A DNA stretch of 64,000 bases from Candidatus Fredericiella danica (GTDB lineage Bacteria; Chloroflexota; Anaerolineae; Caldilineales; Caldilineaceae), in contig JADJPH010000101.1 of NCBI GenBank assembly GCA_016713335.1, forward strand, positions 1-64,000. The letters run 5' to 3'. Position 1 is the stretch's first letter, and every line of letters starts with the position of its first letter. The position numbers and the translations under genes were made by a program. Below are positions 8,749 to 17,616 of this stretch, piece after piece. A model generated the notes under the pieces. The model was not told where the DNA came from. It did not search any database and was given only the letters and a program-made list of their open reading frames with translations.

Positions 8749-10491
8749 CTACGAAGCTGCCGCGGCAACCATTGGGTCAGCCTGCGTAGCTTCATCGATC
8801 TCTTCAATCGAGACGAGGACTCGCCCGAGCGTTTCGGTGTAACCCGGCGCCGCAGTCCAATGCAGCCGGACCAGCATACGCTCACCGGAAAGCCGGCAGT
8901 TGATGGCATGATGCGAGAAACTTGTGCGGCCTTCGGCAATCCATACGAGTTCGTCGATAAAGGCGCCCTGGGCGTCATCTGGCAGCAACCGGTCCAGCCC
9001 TGCGCGCAACTCATCCTTTTCGGCCGCCCCATAGAGTTCGACGCTGGCGCGGTTGAAGTCAATCAGCCGCACTTTACCCACACACTCGTCGACTATGGCG
9101 GGATTTCGCAAAAAATGAGACCGAAAGTCCGTCACACCCTGCTTGCGCAAGGAATCGACAACCAGCTTGACCTGTGAGAAATCCTGTTCCCAAAGCGAGA
9201 TCGGCGAGTTCTCAAACAACCCCCGGAATCTGGCCTCACTCTCGCTGAGCGCCTGTTCGGCCGCCTTGCGCCGCGAAATGTCCTCTACCACAGAGATGAA
9301 GTATTTGGGTTTGTTGGCCAAATCAAATGTCAATGACACGGTCAGGTTCACCCAGATCTCGCTGCCATCCTTGCGCACATAGCGCTTCTCCATGCTGTAA
9401 CTGGAGAGTCCGCGAGCAAGCATCTGCTGGACATAGTTCATATCGGCATCCAGATCCGCGGGATGGGTGATGTCCTGAAACTTGCGCGCCAGTATTTCGG
9501 TCTGGCTAAACCCGACAATCTCGCACAGTTTTTGATTCACCCGCAAGAAACGCCCGTCGGGCGCCACATGCGCCAGACCAACGGCAGCCTGCTCAAACGT
9601 CACGCGCACCCGCTCATCACTTTCGCGCAGGCTGGCGTCGACAAGTTTGCGCTCCGTGATGTCACGCGAGATCACTGAAACGCCCACGATCCGGCCCATG
9701 GTGTCATAGATGGGCGACATCGCAATCGCCACATCCAGATCATGACCCTCACGATGGGTGCGCTTGGTCTCGAAGTGTACAGTTTCGCCACCCTGCCGGA
9801 TCCGATCCAGCCAGTGGGTGAGTTCGCTTGCCTGCTCCGGCGGCAAGGTATGGCTCACATGCGCGCCGATCACCTCACTGGGCGAATAACCATAGATGCG
9901 CGCCGCAGCGCCATTCCAAGTGCGAATGATGCCCCCCTGGGTCACGCTAATGATGGCGTCGTTGGATGACTCGACGATGGCGGCCAATTGCTGCTGCGTC
10001 ATCTCCGCCTGTTTACGTTCCGCGACACGTCCAATAAACCTTGCCACTTCTTTGATCAGGCTCCGCTCTTCACTCAGAAATGGGCCATCATCGGCCGGCG
10101 AATGAGACGACAGATAGCCAACCGTCAACCGCCCTACCTCAACACTGTTCACGAGCACAGGGCTGTGCTGCTGCCAGGGTGTATTTTGGAAGTTGCTCGT
10201 GGTATACGTTGCCCCACGATAGATCAAGCGCGCATATGTATCGGCTGGATACTGCCAGCCTTGTGGAATCAGTGCGACTGCCTCGGTGAAGTAATCCTCC
10301 AAGGCCACATAGGGGTGGTCGCCCAACTCTGAAACCCGGTATAGCGTCGAGAGCTCCTTGACCCGTTCTGCGAGCCGTCTGGCATCCCCAGAAGGATCGG
10401 GCGGGGCGCTATTTTGCGCTTCCAACTCGGCGACGCGCGTGCGCAACGCCTCGATCTGCGCCTGCATTGATTCTACGGTTGTCTGCTGCAT
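8749..10491 (-). CDS. PAS-domain sensor protein without a recognisable output domain
   Basis: A cytoplasmic sensor of about 580 residues. I place the start at 10491, where an aggagg-type site lies upstream, rather than the more distal in-frame ATG at 10617. The order is a short coiled coil (MQAQIEALRTRVAELEAQ), a GAF-like region of about 120 residues, and then three PAS/PAC units. These begin near AIVESSNDAIISV, VTFEQAAVGLAHV and FRGLFENSPISL, with PAC segments SVISRDITERK and VVEDISRRKAAEQAL. The protein ends just after the third PAS with no histidine kinase, GGDEF, EAL or phosphatase domain. It probably signals through a partner. It is transcribed away from the DeoR gene and shares a candidate operator motif with it. 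Confidence 0.82.
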   Translation of the reverse strand: MQQTTVESMQAQIEALRTRVAELEAQNSAPPDPSGDARRLAERVKELSTLYRVSELGDHPYVALEDYFTEAVALIPQGWQYPADTYARLIYRGATYTTSNFQNTPWQQHSPVLVNSVEVGRLTVGYLSSHSPADDGPFLSEERSLIKEVARFIGRVAERKQAEMTQQQLAAIVESSNDAIISVTQGGIIRTWNGAAARIYGYSPSEVIGAHVSHTLPPEQASELTHWLDRIRQGGETVHFETKRTHREGHDLDVAIAMSPIYDTMGRIVGVSVISRDITERKLVDASLRESDERVRVTFEQAAVGLAHVAPDGRFLRVNQKLCEIVGFSQTEILARKFQDITHPADLDADMNYVQQMLARGLSSYSMEKRYVRKDGSEIWVNLTVSLTFDLANKPKYFISVVEDISRRKAAEQALSESEARFRGLFENSPISLWEQDFSQVKLVVDSLRKQGVTDFRSHFLRNPAIVDECVGKVRLIDFNRASVELYGAAEKDELRAGLDRLLPDDAQGAFIDELVWIAEGRTSFSHHAINCRLSGERMLVRLHWTAAPGYTETLGRVLVSIEEIDEATQADPMVAAAAS

Positions 10492-10533
10492 ACGACAGTT
10501 TTCCCGCCTCCTACTCCAATAAGTTTCTTCGAT

Positions 10534-10543
10534 TTTACTTTCG
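10534..10543 (-). promoter_or_regulatory. Candidate operator half, inverted copy of the DeoR-side motif
   Basis: The ten bases here are the exact reverse complement of CGAAAGTAAA at 10664-10673 and lie just upstream of the PAS gene start. Repeats of the form TTTCG with AT-rich spacing are typical DeoR/AgaR-type boxes. The two copies face outward across the divergent intergenic region, so one regulator could control both genes. The evidence is sequence repetition only. Confidence 0.35.
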
Positions 10544-10625
10544 CACCTGCACACTGCCAAACCTGTGACCCCCGTTATTTTTCTCACCGCCTGTCCCACC
10601 TGCCAATTCCGCCGCATTTTGGTGA

Positions 10626-10654
10626 TTGACCTGGGTTATGTTTTGTGATAAAAT
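10626..10654 (+). promoter_or_regulatory. Sigma-70-type promoter of the DeoR-family gene
   Basis: The -35 element TTGACC (10626-10631) and the -10 element TAAAAT (10649-10654) are separated by exactly 17 bases. The regulator ATG is 36 bases downstream. The DeoR-like boxes begin directly after the -10 element, in the position expected for autorepression. Confidence 0.7.
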
Positions 10655-10680
10655 GAAAGAAATCGAAAGTAAACGAAATA
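10655..10680 (+). promoter_or_regulatory. Candidate DeoR-family operator (repeated GAAA boxes)
   Basis: Four GAAA boxes spaced about 5 to 9 bases apart (gaaag, cgaaag, cgaaa) occupy the interval between the -10 element and the start codon. On the other strand they read as TTTCG/TTTC repeats, the pattern described for AgaR and related DeoR regulators. Autoregulation is an inference from position. Confidence 0.45.
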
Positions 10681-10689
10681 TAACTCACG

Positions 10690-11472
10690 ATGCCAGAAAC
10701 AATCCCACCGCCATTTCTTGAAGAACGCCGCCAGGCGATCTTGGGCCGCATCCAGATGACCGGACGCGTCGCCGTGGCCGAACTGAGTGCGATGTTTGGC
10801 GTGTCGGAAGTGACGATTCGCGCCGATCTACAGGCGCTGGCGGAGCAGAACCTCCTTGTCCGTACCCATGGTGGCGCCGTCCCTGCCGTCAACGGCATCA
10901 ATGAAATGGCGCTCTTCCTGCGGCGCGAACGCCAGGTCATCGAAAAGAGCCGGATCGGGACGACTGCCGCGGGTTTCGTTGCCGACGGCGATGCACTCTA
11001 TCTCGACAGCAGCAGCACGTCACTCGCCATTGCCCACCACCTACGACCGCGCCGCCACGTCACGGTAGTCACCAATAGTCTGGAAGTGACCAGGGTGCTC
11101 TATGACGCAGCCGGGGTCGAGTTGGTCATGTTGGGCGGCGCCCTGCAACGCACGACGGCATCGCTGGTCGGCGGCTACGGGCTGGCAAATCTCGAGGCTT
11201 TCAATCTAGAGAAGGGCTTTTTCGGTGCGCACGGCATCAGTCTGGAGGCTGGTCTCACCGACGTAAGCACCGACGAAGCGGCTGTCAAGCGACCGCTCGC
11301 CGCACGATGCCGCCAGGTGTTCGCCGTACTCGACGCCACCAAGTGGGGTAGAATCGGGGTTGCATCCTTTGCGGCGCTATCACAAATTACAACCGTCATC
11401 ACCGACACCGCTGCACCGGCCCACCTGGTCGCCGCAGTGAAGGCGTTGGAGATTGATGTCATCCTGGTGTGA
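10690..11472 (+). CDS. DeoR-family transcriptional regulator
   Basis: A 260-residue sugar-responsive repressor. The N-terminal winged helix spans roughly residues 10-65, with the recognition region VAELSAMFGVSEVTIRADL and the family hallmark RTHGGAVP. The C-terminal DeoR sensor domain resembles ribose-5-phosphate isomerase and contains GDALYLDSSSTSLAIAHHL, VTNSLEV and the HGIS-GLTD segment (GAHGISLEAGLTDV), which bind phosphosugar effectors. It is followed after seven bases by a HAD phosphatase, a common pairing. Since its effector would be a phosphorylated sugar, it may control the upstream sugar operon as well as its own transcript, but no copy of its boxes was verified before the sugar genes. 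Confidence 0.9.
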   Translation: MPETIPPPFLEERRQAILGRIQMTGRVAVAELSAMFGVSEVTIRADLQALAEQNLLVRTHGGAVPAVNGINEMALFLRRERQVIEKSRIGTTAAGFVADGDALYLDSSSTSLAIAHHLRPRRHVTVVTNSLEVTRVLYDAAGVELVMLGGALQRTTASLVGGYGLANLEAFNLEKGFFGAHGISLEAGLTDVSTDEAAVKRPLAARCRQVFAVLDATKWGRIGVASFAALSQITTVITDTAAPAHLVAAVKALEIDVILV

Positions 11473-11479
11473 GGAAACA

Positions 11480-12250
11480 ATGAAGCGCTACAAAAACTAC
11501 CTGATGGATATGGACGGCGTCCTCGTACGCGGGCGCAAGGCGATCCCCGGTGCGCAGGACTTTATCGATCGGCTCCGCAACGCCGGCGTCGAATTTCTGG
11601 TCTTAACGAACAATCCGATCTATACACCGCGCGATCTAGCCCATCGCCTGCAATCGGAAGGGCTCGAGATCCCGGCTGAACGCATCTTCACCTCCTCGAT
11701 TGCCACGGCACGCTTCCTGCGCAGCCAACTGCCAAACGGCAAAGCTTTTGTGCTTGGCGAGAGTGGTCTGACCGACGCTATCCACAACATTGGCTACATC
11801 ATGACCGACCAGAATCCCGATTATGTCGTACTGGGCGAAACGCACGGCTATAACTACGCCCAGATTGCGAAAGCGGTAAAACTCGTGGCCGCGGGTGCTC
11901 GCTTCGTCGCAACCAACCCCGATCCATCGGGTCCAAGCGAACATGGGATTGAACCGGCCTGTGGCGCCATGGCGGCGCTGATCGAAAAGGCAACCGGGGT
12001 TGCGCCTTACTTTGTCGGCAAACCCAATCCACTGATGATGCGCACGGCGCTCAATCATCTTGGCGCCCATTCCGAAGAAACAGTCATGATCGGTGATCGT
12101 ATGGACACCGATATCGTCGGCGCAGTTAGCAGCGGCATGGACACGATCCTGGTCATGACCGGGGTCACCCAGCGCGAGGAAATTACCCGATACCCCTATC
12201 AGCCAACCTATGTGTTGCCCTCCGTCGCGGACATCGAAATTCCAGCATGA
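11480..12250 (+). CDS. HAD-superfamily class IIA phosphatase (NagD-like)
   Basis: A cytoplasmic phosphatase of 256 residues that probably dephosphorylates small phosphometabolites. The nucleophile motif is MDMDGVLVRG (DxDG form), motif II is VLTNNP, the lysine is in YFVGKPNPLMM, and the metal motif is GDRMDTDIVGA. The substrate-specificity cap lies between residues about 80 and 180, as in NagD and AraL. The start at 11480 is chosen because gaggaaac precedes it; an earlier in-frame start at 11453 overlaps the regulator. It is co-transcribed with the DeoR gene. Overflow removal of sugar phosphates is the usual role of such pairs, which is an inference here. Confidence 0.9.
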   Translation: MKRYKNYLMDMDGVLVRGRKAIPGAQDFIDRLRNAGVEFLVLTNNPIYTPRDLAHRLQSEGLEIPAERIFTSSIATARFLRSQLPNGKAFVLGESGLTDAIHNIGYIMTDQNPDYVVLGETHGYNYAQIAKAVKLVAAGARFVATNPDPSGPSEHGIEPACGAMAALIEKATGVAPYFVGKPNPLMMRTALNHLGAHSEETVMIGDRMDTDIVGAVSSGMDTILVMTGVTQREEITRYPYQPTYVLPSVADIEIPA

Positions 12251-12345
12251 TGATTGACGTCGGCATGGCTACAGAAGTAGCAATGCCAGACGCAGCCGTT
12301 TTTTCTATCGTGTATTGCAATGGTAAGTAAGGTCGAGGAAAGCCA

Positions 12346-13719
12346 ATGGCAACTGCGGTGTTGATGCCCAAGATGGGCAACTCTGTTGAGAGTTGTATCA
12401 TCGTCGCCTGGAAGAAAAGGGTCGGCGAACCGGTGGCGGCCGAGGATGTACTTTGTGAAGTGGAGACGGACAAAGCCACGATGGAGGTGCCCAGCCCCGC
12501 CGCCGGCGTGCTGCTGGCAACACTGTTTGAAGCGGGCGACGACGTGCCGGTGATGACCACGATTGCTTACGTGGGTGACGCCGGCGAAAGCGTAGGCCCG
12601 ACCGCTCCCGCGGCTGGTCAGGCGGTTGCGCCTGCCGCTGCCGCCGCGCCGGCCCCAGCGGCAGCGCCGGCCCCAGCGACGCAGGAAATCGTGACGCAGG
12701 CCACTGAGGCGGCGACGGTACACGGTGTATCCCCGCGCGCGCGCGGTTTGGCCGCACGCAAGGGTGTCGATCCGGCGCAGTTGGCAGGCACCGGACCGGG
12801 CGGCCGTGTGATCGAGCGCGATGTGCAGGCGGCCGTGGCTGCAACGCCGAAGCTAACCCCCGTTGCCAAGGCGATGGTGGCGGAAGGTGGCTTCACCGCG
12901 CCGGCGCAGGGTAGCGGGCCTGGTGGACGCGTGACCTCGAAAGACCTCGTCAAAGCCGGCGAAGAACGCCCGCAGTTTGCGCCGCCGGCGGCGATGGTGG
13001 CGCAAGCACCCGCAGTTGGGGCGGACGATGCCGAAGTGATCCCTTTGAAAGGCGTACGCAAAGTCATTGCCGAACGCATGTTACACTCTTTACAAACGAC
13101 TGCACAATTGACGCTGAACGCATCCGCCGATGCAACTGCCCTACAGCAACTCCGCAAACGGCTGAAGGAAAGCCCGGAGGCGCTCGGACTGCGCGGGGTC
13201 ACCATTAATGACCTGGTGCTGTTCGCTGTGGCGCGCACCTTGCCGGCTTTCCCGTCCATCAATGCGCTCTTCATCGGGGACGCCGTTCGCCAACACCGGC
13301 GCGTGCACCTCGGTGTGGCCGTGGACACGCCGAAGGGTTTGATGGTGCCTGTCGTCCGCGATGCGCAGAGCCTGACGCTGCGCCAACTCTCTGCTGAGGC
13401 GAAGCGTCTTGCAACTGCGGCAATCGACGGCAAGAGCCTGCCCGACGACCTCTCAGGAGGCACCTTCACCGTCACCAACCTGGGGGCATTCGGCATCGAA
13501 TCCTTCACCCCCGTGCTTAATGCGCCGCAGGTGGCGATCCTCGGCGTCTGTTCTATTCAACCGAAACCGGTGCTCCAAGGTGAGGCGGTGGCGTTCATTC
13601 CTCACATCGGGCTGAGCCTGACGATCAACCATCAGGTTGTCGATGGGGCGCCGGCAGCCCGCTTCCTGCAGGCATTGGCCCAGGCCATCGCGGCCATCGA
13701 CTTGCTGCTCGCCGGGTGA
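12346..13719 (+). CDS. 2-oxoacid dehydrogenase complex E2 (dihydrolipoyl acyltransferase) with tandem subunit-binding domains
   Basis: This is the core acyltransferase of a pyruvate, branched-chain or acetoin dehydrogenase complex, 457 residues. The lipoyl domain (residues 1-80) has the lipoylated Lys43 in ETDKATMEV. An Ala/Pro linker (about 85-120) follows. Then come two peripheral-subunit-binding domains in a row, VSPRARGLAARKGVDPAQL ending GTGPGGRVIERDV and a second ending GSGPGGRVTSKDLV. The C-terminal catalytic domain holds the active-site NHQVVDGAPAARFL (His and Asp). The ribosome site gaggaaag lies before the ATG. E1 follows 112 bases on. No E3 gene is in the window. The second binding domain lacks a typical first helix and may not bind E1 or E3. 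Confidence 0.92.
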   Translation: MATAVLMPKMGNSVESCIIVAWKKRVGEPVAAEDVLCEVETDKATMEVPSPAAGVLLATLFEAGDDVPVMTTIAYVGDAGESVGPTAPAAGQAVAPAAAAAPAPAAAPAPATQEIVTQATEAATVHGVSPRARGLAARKGVDPAQLAGTGPGGRVIERDVQAAVAATPKLTPVAKAMVAEGGFTAPAQGSGPGGRVTSKDLVKAGEERPQFAPPAAMVAQAPAVGADDAEVIPLKGVRKVIAERMLHSLQTTAQLTLNASADATALQQLRKRLKESPEALGLRGVTINDLVLFAVARTLPAFPSINALFIGDAVRQHRRVHLGVAVDTPKGLMVPVVRDAQSLTLRQLSAEAKRLATAAIDGKSLPDDLSGGTFTVTNLGAFGIESFTPVLNAPQVAILGVCSIQPKPVLQGEAVAFIPHIGLSLTINHQVVDGAPAARFLQALAQAIAAIDLLLAG

Positions 13720-13831
13720 GCAGCGCGCTGCGCAGTTGACCAACCTCCCCCAGCGAGACCACAAGTCCCTGGAGGGTTCACTCTTAACGATTTGAAACGC
13801 TGCACTGTGGCTAATTTGAGGCAATTCAACC

Positions 13832-16295
13832 ATGACAAAGACAATTTTGATTGACCCCAGCGAACAACGGAAGCCTTCACGCCTGGTGGCGCCCGAGATT
13901 CCGATCAACCAGTATGTTGCTGACCCAGCAGCCGAAGCCGCCAAATTTGGCCGCGCCGGTCTGATCCGCATCTTCCGCGACATGGTGCTGATTCGCGAGT
14001 TCGAAACCATGCTCGACCGTATCAAAAAAGAAGGTTCCTATCAAGGGATTGAATATCAGCACAAGGGTCCGGCCCACCTCTCGATTGGCCAGGAAGCGGC
14101 GGCGGTTGGTCAGGCCTACCACCTGTGGCCCGATGACTTCATTTTCGGTTCGCACCGCAGTCATGGCGAAATCCTGGCCAAAAGCCTCTCGGCCATTGCG
14201 AAGTCGAATGTCAACGAACTCCAGCAACTCATGGAGTCCTACAACAATGGCGACACGCTGCGCATCGTCGAACGCTATGCGCCGGCCGACCATATCGCCG
14301 ATCTTGCCGTCAACTACGTCCTGTTCGGCACGCTTGCGGAGATCTTCGGGCGCTTCGCCGGCTTCAACCGCGGCATGGGTGGCTCGATGCACGCCTTCTT
14401 CCCACCGTTTGGCGTCATGCCCAATAACGCGATCGTAGGCGGCTCGGCCGACATCGCCACCGGTTCTGCGCTCTTCAAGCGCGTCAACCGGCGTCCCGGC
14501 ATCGTGATTGCCAACATCGGTGACGCCTCGATGGGATGCGGCCCCGTCTGGGAAGCGATGATGTTTGCCGCCATGGATCAGTATCGCAAGCTGTGGCCGG
14601 CAGAGGCAGGCGGCGCCCCGCCGATCCTCTTCAATTTCATGAACAACTTCTACGGCATGGGCGGGCAGCCAGTCGGTGAGACCATGGGCTATGGCATGTT
14701 GGCGCGCATCGGGCTCGGCGTGAATCCGGAAGGCATGCACGCCGAACGCGTCGACGGCTACAATCCACTGGCGGTTGCCGACGCCGTCGAACGCAAAAAG
14801 CAGCTGCTGTCGGCCGGCAAAGGCCCCGTCTTGCTCGACACGGTGACGTACCGCTTCGCCGGGCATTCGCCATCGGACGCGTCGGCCTATCGCACCAAAG
14901 AAGAGGTCGACCTGTGGCGCCAACAAGACTCGATCATTGGCTATCGAGGCTACCTGCTTGCCAACGATCATGCGACCGAGGCCGAACTCGACGCCGTCAT
15001 TGCCGACGCCATCGCACGCATCACTGCGGTGCTCCGGGCAGGGGTGAACGATGCCGATGTTCCCCGCGTGGCGCTTGACTCCGGAATACATCGGCGACAT
15101 CATGTTCTCCAACCGGGAACGCATGCGCTATGCCGACGAAAAGCCGAGTGTGCTCTTGAGCAAGGAACAGACGCGGCTCGCCCAGACACAGGCGAAGTTC
15201 CGGTTTGGCCTCGACGCGCAGGGCAAGGCGCATCCAAAACTCAAAACCCTCACGTACGCTGAGGCGCTGTTTGAAGCGATGATCGAAGGGTTCTACCGTG
15301 ACCCAACGCTGGTGGCGTTCGGCGAAGAGAATCGCGATTGGGGCGGCGCATTTGGCGTCTATCGGGGTCTGACCGAAGCCCTGCCCTATCCACGCCTCTT
15401 TAACTCACCGATTTCTGAAGGCGCCATCGTCGGCGCCGCAACCGGCTATGCGCTGAGCGGGGGGCGTGTCGTCGCCGAACTCATGTATGCCGACTTTATG
15501 GGGCGGGCCGGCGATGAAATCTTCAACCAGATGTCCAAGTGGCAGTCGATGTCAGGCGGGCTGCTGGAGATGCCGCTGGTGTTGCGCATTTCAGTCGGCG
15601 CCAAGTATGGCGCCCAACATTCCCAGGACTGGAGCGCTATGGTCGCGCATGTGCCGGGGCTGAAGGTCTTTTTCCCGGCCACAGCCTACGATGCCAAAGG
15701 CATGCTCGCCCTTGCGCTCCGCGGTACTGACCCTGTCATTTTCTTCGAGAGCCAGCGGCTCTATTCCGAGGTCGAGACGCTGGTCACCGAGGGCGTACCA
15801 CTGGAGGACTACATCGTGCCGCTGGGCGAACCGGCCGTGCGCAAGACCGGCAGCGACCTCACCATCATCACCGTGGGTGCGACCCTCTATCGCGCCCTCG
15901 AGGCGGCAAAGATCCTGGAAACGCAGTATGGCGTTTCCACTGAAGTGATCGATGCGCGGTTTATCAACCCGCTCAACTATGGACCGCTGGTCGACTCGGT
16001 CAAGAAAACCGGAAAGGTTGTCGTTGCGTCCGATGCAGTGGAGCGTGGCTCCTTCATGCACACCATCGCCTCCAACTTGACGCAGCTTGCTTTTGATGAT
16101 CTAGACGGCCCAATTGCGGTGGTGGGCGCGCGCAACTGGATTACCCCCCCTGCAGAGTTGGAAGATATGTTCTTCCCGACCGCGGCCTGGCTTGTCGATG
16201 CCATCCACGAACGAATTCTGCCTTTGAAGGGGCACAAAGTCAGCACGCAGCATGGGGTGAACGAAATCCTGCGGCGCAATCGGCTTGGCGTGTAG
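13832..16295 (+). CDS. Fused alpha/beta 2-oxoacid dehydrogenase E1, with one frame break
   Basis: This is the thiamine-diphosphate decarboxylase component that feeds acyl groups to the lipoyl arm of E2. The alpha part (residues about 40-400) has GSHRSHGEILAK, the ThDP motif GDASMGCG ending FNFMNNFYGMGG, and a C-terminal AGHSPSD loop. The beta part has EENRDWGGAFGVY, FNSPISEGAIVGAATGYAL and VIDARFINPLN. The frame slips near 15078 (one extra or two missing bases), rejoining as ALTPEYIGDIMFSNRERM. No stop, ribosome site or plausible start separates the two parts, so I read one polypeptide of about 820 residues, a known arrangement in some phyla. Which 2-oxoacid is used cannot be told from the sequence. 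Confidence 0.85.
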
Positions 16296-16331
16296 TTGCA
16301 CTCCCAATACTAAGTCACGCACCCCAGAAAA

Positions 16332-16370
16332 GTCGCCGCCAAGGGAGCATCCCTGGCGGCGACGGCGTTT
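16332..16370 (+). terminator. Stem-loop downstream of E1
   Basis: GTCGCCGCCA at 16332-16341 pairs with TGGCGGCGAC at 16354-16363, and inner GGGA/TCCC pairs extend the stem to 14 base pairs with one bulged A and a three-base loop. Only a short T stretch (ttt) follows, so it is a plausible but weak intrinsic terminator for the E2-E1 transcript. Confidence 0.6.
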
Positions 16371-16681
16371 ATAGAGTTGGCATGCTTGAAGAAACCGGTC
16401 GAAATAGTTGATTTCTGCAAGGTTTCCTGCCATGTCGACAAGGTGGAGGAATGAAACAATGGTCTGGTTGACCAACTTAAGCGTATTTTTTGAAGATCGA
16501 ACAGTACTTTGTAAGTGACAAAGGTGCACCTGTCGTAATAGAGTTGCATTGAAGCCATCAGGTGTAGTTTCCCGTAACCTGGCGAGGCTACTGAAGCAAA
16601 ACTGAGCAGGCAGCGGGGTGATCCCCCTGCCGTCACAATGCGCCAGTGAGTAGAGTGTCTTTTGAACGACAAGGAGCAACC
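16371..16681. other. Intergenic stretch without recognised genes
   Basis: About 310 bases of moderate GC between the E1 terminator and the secreted-protein gene. I see no convincing open frame, RNA structure or repeat. The last 12 bases hold the ribosome site aaggagcaacc of the next gene. A promoter for that gene must lie here, but I could not identify one with confidence. Confidence 0.5.
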
Positions 16682-17521
16682 ATGATTTCCTCTTCGGCGC
16701 GTATCCGTTGGGTCAGCGCAGCTGCCATCATTGCCATCGTCGCCAGCATCGTTGTCATCAGCCCGGCGCCGGCAACAGCCGCCCCGACCGCATTGCCATT
16801 TCTCGGCGGCTTTGACAGTGCACGCGGGGGTTCGGCCTCGTTCCAATTCGGCGTTTATTACGAACAGGCGCGCACAGCGGTAGAGTTTCACTACCCCGAG
16901 TTGCGGTTGACGGCGTTTGGCGATGTCACGACCACGGCGCTGACCGATGTTGACATCATCTATCTCGATGCGAGCAGAAACAACTCACAGGCCATTACAC
17001 CTCTGAGCACCGACGAACAGACACAACTGTCGGAATGGGTGAATGGGGGGGGCTGCCTGATCCTTGCCGTCGACAACGACACCTATGATCCTGCTCACGC
17101 TGCCGCCGCAAATGCCAGCCTCCTGGCGCCATTCGGCATGGCCGCCCAGGGCAATATCAGCGCCAAGGTGACAGTGAAGGTGCCCAATGCGGCGCTCAGC
17201 CCGGTCACGGATGGCCTGTATGCCATCGTCGGCGAACTGACGCAAAATTACCCTGGCGCCCTCTCCAGTGTGGGCGAGAAAGGGTTGTCGCTCGCCACCA
17301 ACGCGAAGGGCGCCGCGTTGGCCGTGATCCCCACCGGCGCCCTTACTGCAAGTTCCGGTCCCGTGATCGTGGTCTCCGACACAAACACCTTCTCGGACGA
17401 CGCCGATCAAGGTCTCTTCTTGGAGAACAGCAGCCTCTTCCTGAACACAATCGATTACTGCCTACATCCCGGCGGGCGTTCGATCAGCAGGCTCTTCTCA
17501 CCCTACCTCGTGAAACAGTAG
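16682..17521 (+). CDS. Secreted protein with a class-I-glutamine-amidotransferase-like fold, function unknown
   Basis: A 279-residue exported protein. I choose the ATG at 16682 because aaggagcaacc precedes it. A signal peptide follows (RIRWVSAAAIIAIVASIVV, with cleavage after a nearby ATA-A). The mature part begins LPFLGGFDSARGG and has alternating beta/alpha segments, including VDIIYLDASRNN, LSEWVNGGGCLILAVDN and GPVIVVSDTNTFSDD. This resembles the ThuA/DUF4350-like glutamine-amidotransferase fold used as a sugar- or peptide-binding domain. No catalytic Cys-His pair is evident. It is monocistronic, flanked by a hairpin on each side. Its role is not known. Confidence 0.6.
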   Translation: MISSSARIRWVSAAAIIAIVASIVVISPAPATAAPTALPFLGGFDSARGGSASFQFGVYYEQARTAVEFHYPELRLTAFGDVTTTALTDVDIIYLDASRNNSQAITPLSTDEQTQLSEWVNGGGCLILAVDNDTYDPAHAAAANASLLAPFGMAAQGNISAKVTVKVPNAALSPVTDGLYAIVGELTQNYPGALSSVGEKGLSLATNAKGAALAVIPTGALTASSGPVIVVSDTNTFSDDADQGLFLENSSLFLNTIDYCLHPGGRSISRLFSPYLVKQ

Positions 17522-17548
17522 CGGTCGACTAAAGATCGACGTACACCT

Positions 17549-17577
17549 GCGGGGGCCGGCGTAAACGCCGGCCCCGC
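17549..17577. terminator. Bidirectional stem-loop between convergent genes
   Basis: A 12-base-pair GC-rich stem with a taaa loop and one unpaired G, sited between the secreted-protein gene on the plus strand and the ABC ATPase gene on the minus strand. It lacks a long T tract, so termination efficiency is uncertain. Confidence 0.6.
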
Positions 17578-17616
17578 ATGTTGCTTGTGCCTACCTATTT
17601 GCGGCGCGGGTCCGCT

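Noticed and set aside
13877..15124. 415-residue minus-strand open frame inside E1
   Set aside because: It opposes the thiamine-diphosphate domain of E1, which has intact catalytic motifs.
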